From positions 2,728,001 through 2,792,000 of the forward strand of contig NZ_CP059888.1 in NCBI RefSeq assembly GCF_016469335.1: 64,000 bases of DNA, written 5' to 3'. Position 1 is the stretch's first letter. Each line of letters opens with the position of its first letter. This document shows positions 29,702 to 38,903 of this stretch, one piece after another. The DNA is from Flocculibacter collagenilyticus (GTDB taxonomy: Bacteria > Pseudomonadota > Gammaproteobacteria > Enterobacterales > Alteromonadaceae). The notes beneath the pieces were generated by a model, which made no database searches, had not been told where the DNA came from, and saw only the letters and a list, made by a program, of their open reading frames with translations. A program made the translations under genes and the position numbers.

Positions 29702-31260
29702 CGTAATGCTTCCTTATTTTCGCCAACAACTTTTTTAATATGAGCTAGCTCAGAATCGCCGAGTTTTTCTGCCTGTTTACCAAGCACTTTTTGATATCCT
29801 TTAATAAAGCTTATGGCTATTTCATTTACTACTTTATCTAACCACTCGTCTGTTTTTTCTCTTTCTTCCTGATGCTCTGGTGCTAGCCAAACTTGCTGAT
29901 ACTTAGGCAGAGATGCACTAATCGATATATCACTCTCCGAAAGTAGTAGTCTAATTGACCAAACACGATTAATAATAAAATCGATATACTTCTGAATATG
30001 GTTAGATACACCTTTCCTCATATTCTTGTTTGGAATGGGAGATCTCTCATATGGTGTTTGAAAGATTTTATGTATTGCATAAAATATTTCTCGGCAATAC
30101 CATGGGCTTATCGTTTCACCAAAAACACTTTTTTTAGGCACCCTTATTTCACTATGTTTAAACGAAGGTGGCGACGACAATAATAAGTAATAACTCTGAA
30201 ACTTATTGTTCAGCCCACTAATGTTTTTTGGATGGTCACCTCCATGTTTAGTTACAGTCAAATTCATTACCGAAGAGTAACTATATGGCACCTTAACGTT
30301 GTTTATTTGAGCCTGACGACCTAAATATGCTTTTGGAGAACGCTTGTTAATCCATTCGATCTTATTTTTTAGATTAAAAACCAATCCCGCAGGGGTCAGT
30401 AAAGATAATTGGTGGTAACCTGTAGCAACGGGAAAGTAAACCTGTTTAATAAGCGGGTGACTTTTATTTACTTGAGAAGTAATGCAGTGTTGAAAGTCCT
30501 CTACCCACTGCTCAGCTTTTTCAATCTCAACCTTAAATGCTTCAGAAATAACTTTAACATTACCTCTTTTTATATGCTCAATAACTTGTAACCTATTAAC
30601 ACTTAAAGATAAAAACTTGAATACTTTCAATTTATTTGCATTTATATGTAAATCAAAATAGCTGGCAGCATTACCTGACCTAATAAAGCCGTCATTAGCC
30701 GACTCAAAATCATCTACACTTATTCTCGGATATTTACACGATGGCTGTGACATTTTTGCAGGGTGAGTCACAATTGTTCCATGTTTACTATCCGCAGCGA
30801 TTTTATCAATTACCTCTACTAAACCCTCGCTAGAAAAAGTATTTAAATTGTCATGCTTAGTATTATCTTTAAAAAGGTAATAAGCCTCCAGCTTCTCCAC
30901 CTCAAAACTCTTAGCAAGACTCATAATCTCGCTCATTTCAGTAGAGCTAAGACTTAAATCCTTCGCTATCTCATCTAATACAGGGTGCTCTATTTCACAA
31001 TAAAATTTGAATGTGTTTTCATATTTATACGTGCTAACAACACTAGTAAAATTTGTACTAACCATTAGCAAAGATGAATCACATTCTTTTTTATCATTTG
31101 GAAGGTAGCCTGTTGGATATTTCTTAAGAAAATGGGTTAGGGCTTTAAAATAATCAGTCTCACTTTTTCCATTTTTAACTTCCTTCTTAGGGGGCATTTC
31201 CAATCTCAATTTTATTAATTTATCAAGATTTCTTCTTAGTTCAGTTTTACCTGTTTCCAT
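29698..31260 (-). CDS. csy1: Type I-F Cascade large subunit Cas8f (Csy1)
   Basis: Recognises the PAM and caps the 5' handle of crRNA. The 520 residues exceed the usual 430-450. Family regions are recognisable: IVTHPAKMSQPS, then GFIRSGNAASYFDLHINANKLKVFKFL, and VKQVYFPV-type sequence at KQVYFPVATGYHQLSLLTPAGLV. The C-terminal helical part (about 395-520) ends in a long charged helix. It starts two bases after the cas2-3 stop and overlaps csy2. Codon use is more AT-rich than in the flanking core genes. Confidence 0.92.
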   Translation of the reverse strand: METGKTELRRNLDKLIKLRLEMPPKKEVKNGKSETDYFKALTHFLKKYPTGYLPNDKKECDSSLLMVSTNFTSVVSTYKYENTFKFYCEIEHPVLDEIAKDLSLSSTEMSEIMSLAKSFEVEKLEAYYLFKDNTKHDNLNTFSSEGLVEVIDKIAADSKHGTIVTHPAKMSQPSCKYPRISVDDFESANDGFIRSGNAASYFDLHINANKLKVFKFLSLSVNRLQVIEHIKRGNVKVISEAFKVEIEKAEQWVEDFQHCITSQVNKSHPLIKQVYFPVATGYHQLSLLTPAGLVFNLKNKIEWINKRSPKAYLGRQAQINNVKVPYSYSSVMNLTVTKHGGDHPKNISGLNNKFQSYYLLLSSPPSFKHSEIRVPKKSVFGETISPWYCREIFYAIHKIFQTPYERSPIPNKNMRKGVSNHIQKYIDFIINRVWSIRLLLSESDISISASLPKYQQVWLAPEHQEEREKTDEWLDKVVNEIAISFIKGYQKVLGKQAEKLGDSELAHIKKVVGENKEALR

Positions 31261-31262
31261 AG

Positions 31263-34200
31263 TTACACCTTTACCAAGCCAAACTGGTCGTCATATTCAT
31301 ATTTATTATCGTTATATTCAAATTCATTATTTTTATCTCTCATTGTTATGTTTATTTCACCGTATCTGACCGACACTTGCTGCTCGCTATACTCTTCGCT
31401 AACTTCATTTTTTACTAATACTAAATAATCTCGGTATAGCCATAGCCGATCAGTTATGTGTTTCGGTAACGTTACATGGCTAATCCCATATATATTCTCT
31501 ACTGGTAAGTAGCCGCTTTCATCAGCTCTTTCGTGAAATACCTTTTGCTCTTTATCCACCTTTAGGTATAACTTTGTGCTTGGCTCGCTTTGCCTAAATG
31601 GTGTTAATTTTTGTGGCAAGGCTGTTAGCCACCAATAATCGGTTAAGAATCCTTGCAAGCCTTTTGGGGTTTTATTGGTGTAATTTGTTAGCCAAATGCT
31701 TGTAGCAAGGTGCTCTAAATCTGCCAGTTTTAATTTAGGCTTCGGATCATTACTTTTCTTTATTCTAGGAATAGCCGTTACCGCATGACTTAATTCCTTT
31801 TCATCAACTAAGTTAAGTAAGTCGTGGGTGTCGAGTGGCGTTCGCTTACTTTCATAACCCGGGCGGTTGAAAACATGTTCACTTTTTTCCAGATAGCCTT
31901 TCAAATTGTATTGCATTAGCGCAATATTCTTTTCTGTAATGGATGTATCTCGGTGCCTTCTTACCCTTCCTGCTAATTGAATAATTGAGCGATATGAAGA
32001 AGGTTCAATTACAGCCCAATCAAAGTCATGATCACGGCCAACCTCTTCTACTGGAGTAGCAACTAAGATAAAAATCAGGTTTTTCTTTTGTGGACTTTTG
32101 GCAACTATATCTAGGTGCTGGCGAATAACATCATTACTAAAAGCGACGGGGTCTTTACCCTCTTTCTCTTTTCTTTTTAATACTTGGTCTAAATGTTTTT
32201 CTTGTTCATGGCGCAATAACAAAACCTGTTGGCTGTGATAAGCCATACAGCGAACTTCTATATCACTTGGCCAGTTTGTTTCTAATAAATATTTTGTTAA
32301 TGCTATGCATGGAGGGATATTCGCTACTCTTACAACACCAAAAGACACATTAATATTGCTTTTACTATCTAGAGTATTGTGCTGGTAGTGTTTCTTGATT
32401 ATTTCTTGCTGAATGATTGAGAAATATTGCTCTTGGCTTTTTGCTGTATCGGCTAGTGTGTCACAAGGCACTATATTTGCCTTGCGCTTCACAATTACCT
32501 GTATTAACTTTTTTACACGATTTTCAATAAATTCATTATGTGATGACTTAAAGTTTTCAATGCTTTTTTCTGAGTGTGCTATCGTGTTTATTTGGGTTGA
32601 AAATTCATCAATCCACGCAATGGCAATGTCTTTACTTTTATTTCTACTAGATGCATATATTTTCCAACCTTCTTGATAAGCATTAAAGTAACCTTCTGCG
32701 AGATCTGGTGGGATGGTTGCGGATGAGATCATGACTTTTCGCCCAAGCATACCTGCTAAATGTATTAAACGGCCAATCGCTATTAAGTCATTTCCTGTAA
32801 AGTCATCGATTTCATCAATAACTAAGTCTGAAGACATTAAGCGTAAGCATGGGAGTATGTACTTGCCGCCTCGTTTGGTTTCAGTTGCAGCCATAATATG
32901 ATCAATAGTACAAACCAACACTGGTGCGTAGAGTAACTTTTTATCTTTTTCCCTAGTTAAAACTGTGGTTAATTCTTCTTCTGGTAACTCACCTTTCCAA
33001 CTAACCTCTTCATCTAATAGTGACTCTGATGACTCTGAGCCTACTTCGCTTAGTGTGTTTTCTTGAGTGGCTTTGTTGTGCTTACCTTTTTGATGTAACT
33101 CAGTAATTGCTTTTGAACCAATTAATACACCAAACTCTGCATCCGTTAACCCAATTCGGCTTCTGTACTCATCACCTGTTTGCAATGTAAGCGTCCGCAA
33201 ACCTAACGCTAGAATATAACGTAAACTTTGCGCATCATCAGATAGTGCACGCATTATTTTTGCGTTTGCTATAGTTTTACCACAGCCTGTACTCGCCATA
33301 TTAACTGCAAAAAAACCTGTTATTTTGTTTTCTGTACTTTCTCTCCAGCGGTTTATTTTTGATACGGACTTATCCTGCCATCTAAAGTTTTTTGGCGTGT
33401 CATTTTTACGATCTAATGCATCTATGTTTTTTGCAGAATTTGGTTTAGATTCAAAATCAGGCAATAATCTTACGTTCTTTAGCGCAACCTCAGCTACATT
33501 AACTAAGTGCTCATCTAGTTGTTGCTTTAGCGCTTTAGTTTTAGGATCTGTATTGGCATAGACTCCTAAATCACTTTGCCAATCTTTAGCTTTCTGTTTT
33601 GAAGAATAATAGTGATCGCCTAACATCAAAGATAATCGAGCATGATGCAAGATAACTCGCCAGCTTCCATCGGCCATTGCTTCATCTAAAAGGGGTAAGT
33701 TATGACTTAATGTGGTTGCCCATTGCTTTAAACTGCGTAACCAAGCGCTAGACTCTGACAACAATCCTCTGGGAAAATTAAAACACTGTATTACAAGACG
33801 TTCGTACTCTTTTTCATCATGCTTATTTTCATAACCCCACGTTTGTAGAACCCTTCTAAGCATAGTGGAAAAGTCTTTGTTTGTTCGCCCTTCAACTTGC
33901 TGAGTATTTTTAGGCAATGGTAATCTATGGTGAGATACAATTAGCCAACTAATAAGTGATGCAGCTTTGGGCAAGTTTAACAATGGTGTTGAGTCTTGCT
34001 TGGCGGCAGACAGTGCTAATTCATTTTCGTCAAAGTTACCTTCTATAATTTTTTGCAACCACTCTTTATCATCACTTATGTTTTTATTGCCTTTTACAAA
34101 TGCATTAAATAGCAGACATGAAATCCATTCATGCCTAAGGGGATCTCCCTTGTGTTTGGATTTTCCAGCAAGTTTATCTTGAAACAGTTTTGAGGCTTTT

Positions 34201-34577
34201 CCCCAGTCATGAAATAATGCAGCCAATGCAGTTAGTGACTTTATTAATGGCATGTACTTCCAATCATTTTCATAGTCTGCATTTATTAAATCTTTTTCTG
34301 TGCTATTTACTGCCACAATACCCTCTTGATTAAATTTACTTTTATTCCCTACAGCCCATAAAAATTGACTTCTTGATCGTGAACGGATCCAATGACAGCT
34401 CACAGCTGTGCTTTTGCTTGCTGTTTGACGTAGCATTTTCTTTACAGTAAGTAGGCCATCTTCGGTAATAACTGTTTGCCAAGTGTTGTCGCCTATCCTA
34501 TTGGCAAATGCGTCGAGGACTCTTCTGGTTTTTGGTAACGCATTCTTTTGGCATTGAGATACAAAAGTTACCATCAT
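31263..34577 (-). CDS. cas3: Cas2-Cas3 fusion nuclease-helicase
   Basis: Fusion specific to type I-F. The Cas2 part (about residues 1-95) joins Cas1 for spacer integration; the Cas3 part degrades DNA. The ATG at 34577 overlaps the cas1 stop as ATGA, favouring it over an earlier in-frame ATG at 34604. After Cas2 come the HD nuclease domain (LFHDWGK near 122-128 and RHEW), helicase motif I ASTGCGKT, the DExD-type motif VIDEIDDF, motif III SSATIP and motif VI QLAGRVRRHRD. All expected catalytic motifs are present, so it should be active. Length 1104, normal. Confidence 0.97.
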   Translation of the reverse strand: MMVTFVSQCQKNALPKTRRVLDAFANRIGDNTWQTVITEDGLLTVKKMLRQTASKSTAVSCHWIRSRSRSQFLWAVGNKSKFNQEGIVAVNSTEKDLINADYENDWKYMPLIKSLTALAALFHDWGKASKLFQDKLAGKSKHKGDPLRHEWISCLLFNAFVKGNKNISDDKEWLQKIIEGNFDENELALSAAKQDSTPLLNLPKAASLISWLIVSHHRLPLPKNTQQVEGRTNKDFSTMLRRVLQTWGYENKHDEKEYERLVIQCFNFPRGLLSESSAWLRSLKQWATTLSHNLPLLDEAMADGSWRVILHHARLSLMLGDHYYSSKQKAKDWQSDLGVYANTDPKTKALKQQLDEHLVNVAEVALKNVRLLPDFESKPNSAKNIDALDRKNDTPKNFRWQDKSVSKINRWRESTENKITGFFAVNMASTGCGKTIANAKIMRALSDDAQSLRYILALGLRTLTLQTGDEYRSRIGLTDAEFGVLIGSKAITELHQKGKHNKATQENTLSEVGSESSESLLDEEVSWKGELPEEELTTVLTREKDKKLLYAPVLVCTIDHIMAATETKRGGKYILPCLRLMSSDLVIDEIDDFTGNDLIAIGRLIHLAGMLGRKVMISSATIPPDLAEGYFNAYQEGWKIYASSRNKSKDIAIAWIDEFSTQINTIAHSEKSIENFKSSHNEFIENRVKKLIQVIVKRKANIVPCDTLADTAKSQEQYFSIIQQEIIKKHYQHNTLDSKSNINVSFGVVRVANIPPCIALTKYLLETNWPSDIEVRCMAYHSQQVLLLRHEQEKHLDQVLKRKEKEGKDPVAFSNDVIRQHLDIVAKSPQKKNLIFILVATPVEEVGRDHDFDWAVIEPSSYRSIIQLAGRVRRHRDTSITEKNIALMQYNLKGYLEKSEHVFNRPGYESKRTPLDTHDLLNLVDEKELSHAVTAIPRIKKSNDPKPKLKLADLEHLATSIWLTNYTNKTPKGLQGFLTDYWWLTALPQKLTPFRQSEPSTKLYLKVDKEQKVFHERADESGYLPVENIYGISHVTLPKHITDRLWLYRDYLVLVKNEVSEEYSEQQVSVRYGEINITMRDKNNEFEYNDNKYEYDDQFGLVKV

Positions 34578-35587
34578 TGTGATTCGCCCTCTGCGGTATT
34601 GCACTCTTCTTCTGCCTTTCCTTGCAGGGCAACTGTTTTAACTTGGTTAAACATAAAATCGAGGGCTTTGTGATCGGTAAATGCTTGAAGTATTTGTTGT
34701 CTAAATTCTTGCTCGGTTGCGTTTTCTTTGGCGCAAATAAATGCCCATGGTAGTACTAAGGCGTCTTTTATTAAGTCTGCAATGTCGAACACCAAAGCTC
34801 CTCGTCGGCTTTTTCCATGCATCACGGCAAAACCGTGTGGAATGCCCAATACCCAAAGCGTGGTGGCTGCTAAACCATACGCTAAATAGTTGCCATGGTT
34901 TAAAAAGTCGTTCGCTTTGCCTATGTTATTTTGCTTGGTACTTTTGTGTTGACGCTTGAAGTTGTCTTGACTGGTATTATTCGCAGCAAATTTATATAGC
35001 ACTTTGGTTAGCTGCGCTTCGGTTAAGAGTAATTCAGATGGTTTAGAGGCTAGCGTGGTTCGCTTGTTAAATGTACTAAATGCTTTTTCTATTAGACTGT
35101 CTTCGATGTTAAAACCATCAGCTTTTAAGTCACGATCTTTTGTCCAAACTGTTTTAATATATTCTAATCTGGCTGTTTGAAACTGTTTTGCTGCCGCCAG
35201 TCGTTGCTGATCATCAAACCAAAAACTCATCCAACCTTGTAAGTATTCAGTTGGGCGATATTCACTTTGAGGTGTCATCCACTCTATGGCGTGCTCTATT
35301 TCATTTGCCATATAAAGTGGTGTTCCGCCTCCACCACAAAAGCCTACCAGTACGCCAGCTTGTGAAAGCATGCGCATTGCAGCTTGAGTAATTGAAGTGC
35401 CATTTCCTAATAAAATAACCGTGGTATTGGCTATTGGTATGTTGTAGTAGAGGTTTTCTTTTTCGGCTTCTGTTAAGTAGAGTACGCGCCCATCCTTTTG
35501 CATAACACGGCAATACTCAAGGTAGTAAAGGTTTGCGCGTTTGGAATGAAGTATGGCTTTTAGATCTGAGGGTGATAAATCTTTCAT
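34574..35587 (-). CDS. cas1: Type I-F CRISPR integrase Cas1
   Basis: Integrates new spacers at the leader-proximal repeat together with Cas2-3. The 337 residues show the type I-F Cas1 fold. The metal-binding residues are E190 (LLLTE), H257 (VMHGKS), D268 and D271 (VFDIADLIKD), with the same spacing as in the Pseudomonas enzyme. Its ATG overlaps the stop of the small membrane protein upstream by four bases (ATGA), and its stop overlaps the cas2-3 ATG in the same way. All adaptation genes are therefore intact and coupled. Confidence 0.97.
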   Translation of the reverse strand: MKDLSPSDLKAILHSKRANLYYLEYCRVMQKDGRVLYLTEAEKENLYYNIPIANTTVILLGNGTSITQAAMRMLSQAGVLVGFCGGGGTPLYMANEIEHAIEWMTPQSEYRPTEYLQGWMSFWFDDQQRLAAAKQFQTARLEYIKTVWTKDRDLKADGFNIEDSLIEKAFSTFNKRTTLASKPSELLLTEAQLTKVLYKFAANNTSQDNFKRQHKSTKQNNIGKANDFLNHGNYLAYGLAATTLWVLGIPHGFAVMHGKSRRGALVFDIADLIKDALVLPWAFICAKENATEQEFRQQILQAFTDHKALDFMFNQVKTVALQGKAEEECNTAEGESQ

Positions 35588-35775
35588 TCTGTATCACCTT
35601 CTACAGTGTCGTTAGCTTGACGCTCGGCAAACTCTGATTTATTTGTTGCTTCTGACAGTAAGCATAGTGTAACCAACCCTTTGTTTCGCACAGACAAACT
35701 AGAAATTATCGCTACAATTCCAATCAAAAGTATCAGCATTATTATTCCTAAGAATATAATCAGTACTGTTTCCAT
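35584..35775 (-). CDS. Small single-pass membrane protein translationally coupled to cas1
   Basis: The 63 residues contain a very hydrophobic N-terminal segment (about 3-28, VLIIFLGIIMLILLIGIVAI) and a polar, acidic tail ending VEGDTE. An AAGGA site precedes the ATG at the right distance, and the stop overlaps the cas1 start as ATGA, so it is very likely expressed as the first gene of the cas operon. I do not recognise it as a known Cas accessory protein. A topology with the tail in the cytoplasm, where it could contact Cas1 or Cas2-3, is an inference from the charge pattern. Confidence 0.7.
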   Translation of the reverse strand: METVLIIFLGIIMLILLIGIVAIISSLSVRNKGLVTLCLLSEATNKSEFAERQANDTVEGDTE

Positions 35776-35904
35776 TTCATTATTCCTTGTTTTATCACTT
35801 ATCTTATGTGCTACTGTAGCGGTTCTATCTTATGCAGCAATACTGGCTTTTTAACCACGTAAAATTTCTTTACAGCATGTGGCGCGCTAACCGTAATCAT
35901 TAAG

Positions 35905-36735
35905 CTACAAGCGATATGACGCTAGCTCTTGCCAACACTGCGGCTCTACAATTATTTGCTGGCCTTCGGGATTTTGTTTGTAAAGATCTAAACGCAGACG
36001 TTGTATTAAGTAATTTATCAGTGCTGCACGACACGGGATCACTAGCCTGCCCGCTTCCATTTTGTAATCAAGTTCAATCGCTTTCTGTTGGTTAGCCTGT
36101 AAACGTGGATCAGGCTGAATAACAAGCTCTACAATTTTATTCCAATTCGTGTCTTGCTGTTTGGTGTGTGCTGCTGGTGTATCTTCAAATACGGGGTCGT
36201 CATGAAAACGTGATAACACAAAATCTTTAAACATACTTGAGCGTTCGCACCATGCTCTTACATGCCAGCGAATACCGTCGTTAACAATGGTGTGTGGGCT
36301 AATGATACGACTTTCAGTTATGCCGCTAGTCACGGAGTAATAGCCTATATCTAGCCTTTTTTGTTCTTTACAGGCTTTGATGATGCTACGAATAAGTTTG
36401 GGATTAACGTTTCTTATGGGAGCTGGTAAAAATGTTAGATAGGGTTCTTCTACTGATGCTGGTGAAGTGATGTGTTGTTCTGAACCAAAAAAGCGAACGT
36501 ATTCTGCTAAGTCACCTTGGGTATAATGAGGCTGAAAGTTATCACTTGTGGGGTATAAATTTAATTTACGACAAAATTCATAAAAGTTGTTAGGGTGATT
36601 GGCTTGATACTTCTTAAACACTTGATCTGCGGTTGGCCGACTTATTTTAAAGTGCTTTTCTAGATGCTTTGCATTCACGCCACCTTGCCATTGGGCAAGT
36701 ACTTCAATAAATTGGTATTTAAGAATGTTGTCCAT
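35905..36735 (-). CDS. WYL-domain transcriptional regulator upstream of the cas operon
   Basis: Probable DNA-binding regulator. The ATG at 36735 is preferred over that at 36744 because AAGGA is nine bases ahead. An N-terminal winged helix (about 1-60, with KHFKISRPTADQVFKKYQ) is followed by a WYL domain (about 120-200, with RLDIGYYSVTSG, ISPHTIVNDGIRWHVRAWCE and FKDFVLSRF) and a C-terminal WCX-type part. The layout is that of BrxR/CapW regulators of defence loci, which repress until a nucleic-acid or nucleotide signal binds. Its position 130 bp upstream of the operon, same strand, suggests it controls cas expression. Confidence 0.85.
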   Translation of the reverse strand: MDNILKYQFIEVLAQWQGGVNAKHLEKHFKISRPTADQVFKKYQANHPNNFYEFCRKLNLYPTSDNFQPHYTQGDLAEYVRFFGSEQHITSPASVEEPYLTFLPAPIRNVNPKLIRSIIKACKEQKRLDIGYYSVTSGITESRIISPHTIVNDGIRWHVRAWCERSSMFKDFVLSRFHDDPVFEDTPAAHTKQQDTNWNKIVELVIQPDPRLQANQQKAIELDYKMEAGRLVIPCRAALINYLIQRLRLDLYKQNPEGQQIIVEPQCWQELASYRL

Positions 36736-36915
36736 ACTACTCATCCTTGATTTTTATTATGCTCTGATGCAATTCCGATAGACTGTTTCACATATTTTTT
36801 ACATAATGCGGTTTAGTTATCTTGCTGTCATACAGTTCCTTTAATGCATACATTAAGATATACAATTTATTTTTTATTACAACTATTTCGTTAAATCTAT
36901 CTTGAGGACATTACA

Positions 36916-37356
36916 ATGCTAAAACAACTAAGTGCATTAGCGCTTGTTGCAGCTGCAACGCTTTCATCTACTGCGGTTATGGCGCACTCTGAACATAACC
37001 ATATTAAAAAGTCGCCTGCGCCTGCTGAGGCTAAGGTGTATTTTATTACTCCTCAAGATGGTGACACGGTATCAGAAACGTTTACGGTGAAGTTTGGGCT
37101 ATCAGGCATGGGTGTTGCGCCTGCTGGGGCTGATATAAAGCATACGGGGCATCATCATTTAATTATTGATGGCGAGTTACCTAGCTTTGATGCACCAATG
37201 GGCGGAAACGTTAAGCATTTTGGTGGTGGGCAAACTGAAACATCGGTTACGTTACCAAAAGGGAAGCATACGTTGCAGTTAATTATGGGTGATAAGCACC
37301 ATATTCCTCACGACCGCCCTGTGTATTCTAAAAAAATAACTATTACGGTTAAGTAA
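36916..37356 (+). CDS. DUF4399 exported protein
   Basis: The 146 residues start with a signal peptide cleaved after VMAH or nearby (about residues 1-23). The mature protein is a beta-rich DUF4399 domain with AKVYFITPQDGDTVSETFTVKFGLSGMGVAPAG, then the His-rich KHTGHHHLIIDGELP and the family's C-terminal GKHTLQLIMGD. The clustered histidines (HSEHNH, HTGHHH, DKHHIPH) suggest metal binding, but no function is established. It is transcribed away from the WYL gene and ends at a bidirectional terminator. Confidence 0.85.
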   Translation: MLKQLSALALVAAATLSSTAVMAHSEHNHIKKSPAPAEAKVYFITPQDGDTVSETFTVKFGLSGMGVAPAGADIKHTGHHHLIIDGELPSFDAPMGGNVKHFGGGQTETSVTLPKGKHTLQLIMGDKHHIPHDRPVYSKKITITVK

Positions 37357-37381
37357 CACTGGTTGTTGCTTTTACCCCATT

Positions 37382-37435
37382 AAAAAAGCGCATAGGAATT
37401 GCAGCTCTTAATTGGCTATTCATTTGCGCTTTTTT
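37382..37435. terminator. Bidirectional terminator
   Basis: An 11-bp perfect stem, AAAAAAGCGCA / TGCGCTTTTTT, with a long loop lies between the convergent DUF4399 gene and the 272-residue membrane protein gene. Confidence 0.8.
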
Positions 37436-37502
37436 ATGTACTTTGTGTATTTTTGTATATCGCTACTAGGTTTTATTCTTACCTTGGCCTTAAAGCTTAA
37501 CT

Positions 37503-38321
37503 TTAACCTTGAGCTTGCTGGTTACCAGTAATTACTGAGGGTTGGGTATCACTTTCGTGCCTAAATTTTATATACGCCTCTATGCTAAATCGACTTGCGA
37601 CTATAACGCTGTCTACCGGTATAACTATCGAGAAGTCACCTATTGATGGATAGCTATCGTCTATTTCTTTATCAATATCTTCTACTAGTTGAATGCCTGG
37701 GTGTGTTTCTGTGGTCATGTCGATGATGTTGTTTTGATAATGCCGATAGTAGTTGTTGTTAAAAACTATCTTTTTTTGTTCATCCACATAGCCGCTTAGC
37801 AAAGGTAAGATGGTGATATATTTTACTTCACCGTGTTCAAGGTTGGGCGTTTCTGGTATGCCTACGTATAACTTGCCACAATCTAATTCTATTCTTACAG
37901 GCATTACGTCTTTGGTTGCATTAATAATAAGTAGTTCTAGTTCGTGAGCTACGTTAGTAACGCGATTAAACGACTTTTGTTTGGTGTTAAATAAATGGCT
38001 GATTGCTATAAGTAATGTGCTTAATAAAAACATGAGTATAAATATACCAATGGCTTTAATTAAGTCCCAGTGTTGATGTTTTTCTGATGCTGTTAACGAG
38101 TGTTTATAGATAATACCTTCAAGCACTTGCGAGGGAACGTTTGCGTAATCTAGTACGCCCCAAATTAATGATGCTAAGGCTAAAAATAAAAAGCCTGAAA
38201 GGCCTGCTTTAAAATAGATGTGATAACCAGTGCTTCTTACTAGCTCTAAGCGGCGGTACGGGTGTTTGCTTTGGTAGTAATACCCAATAATCAGCACTAT
38301 ACCCAGCGCAAGTGCGCCCAT
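37503..38321 (-). CDS. Membrane protein of unknown function
   Basis: The 272 residues have hydrophobic segments at about 2-14, 34-54 and 87-108, and a C-terminal cytosolic or periplasmic domain (about 115-272) rich in acidic residues, with no motif I recognise. The first segment is followed by basic residues (YQSKHPYRRLELVRS), placing that loop in the cytoplasm. It lies 39 bp after the 68-residue gene and may be co-transcribed with it. Possibly related to bacterial stress or envelope proteins, but I would not assign a function. Confidence 0.6.
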   Translation of the reverse strand: MGALALGIVLIIGYYYQSKHPYRRLELVRSTGYHIYFKAGLSGFLFLALASLIWGVLDYANVPSQVLEGIIYKHSLTASEKHQHWDLIKAIGIFILMFLLSTLLIAISHLFNTKQKSFNRVTNVAHELELLIINATKDVMPVRIELDCGKLYVGIPETPNLEHGEVKYITILPLLSGYVDEQKKIVFNNNYYRHYQNNIIDMTTETHPGIQLVEDIDKEIDDSYPSIGDFSIVIPVDSVIVASRFSIEAYIKFRHESDTQPSVITGNQQAQG

Positions 38322-38360
38322 AAAATTCCTTTTAGTCTATTAAATTTAGGATGGGTTTAA

Positions 38361-38567
38361 TTAATGATTGTTTCTTAGTTGCAAGTCGTATTTTTCAAGC
38401 TGCGCGAGCTGCGCTTTTACTTTTTCTTGCACTGCTTTTTTAGTTAAATTTAAGCTTACGATACCATCTTTATTGATATTTACATTATCAATATTGTCGC
38501 TGTTGGCATCCGCTTTTTGATGGCTGCTTTGTTTGCTACTGTTTTTACCAAAATTCCAAAAGCTCAT
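38361..38567 (-). CDS. Small protein of unknown function
   Basis: The 68 residues are Ser/Asn-rich at the N terminus (SFWNFGKNSSKQSSHQK) and end in a probable amphipathic helix (TKKAVQEKVKAQLAQLEKYDLQLR). No transmembrane segment or known domain is visible. It precedes the 272-residue membrane protein gene by 39 bp on the same strand, so it may be its partner. Confidence 0.5.
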   Translation of the reverse strand: MSFWNFGKNSSKQSSHQKADANSDNIDNVNINKDGIVSLNLTKKAVQEKVKAQLAQLEKYDLQLRNNH

Positions 38568-38903
38568 TATTCACCTAAAATGATGTTATGTGTTCGGCGT
38601 CTGTTCATTACAGTGTTACTGTTGCCACTTACTTATCTTTTAGCATACATGGTATTGATTAGCAAAAAATGCAAGATGTTTGCATTATTTTAATGCAAAG
38701 AAAAAACCTAGTTACTTACCACTTATTAAAGCAAAAGCTTTTATAAATGACTGCACATAAATAACTAGGCTAGGAAGGAACTGGTGCTTTAATCTAAAGT
38801 TTAGGGTCGTATTACGACATATTTATGACACTAACCCACATATTATTATTTAGCCTGATGTGATGCCTTATTTAATATGGCCATCACACCAAGCCGTTAT
38901 TCT
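38568..38903. other. Gene-free region with a long-loop terminator
   Basis: These 336 bp hold no gene. They contain the terminator at 38701-38769 and, nearer 38568, the promoter region of the 68-residue protein. Nothing else is apparent. Confidence 0.6.
38701..38769 (-). terminator. Terminator after the secreted coiled-coil protein gene
   Basis: CCTAGTTA (38707-38714) pairs with TAACTAGG (38762-38769); the pairing extends inward by a further TAA/TTA after one mismatch. On the minus strand the hairpin is followed by six T residues. Confidence 0.65.

Noticed and set aside
27104-35587. Possible CRISPR-associated transposon (type I-F Tn7-like)
   Set aside because: cas1, cas2-3 with all its motifs, and full-length csy1 and csy2 are present, and no tnsA, tnsB, tnsC or tniQ gene is found. 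This is an ordinary interference-competent I-F locus.
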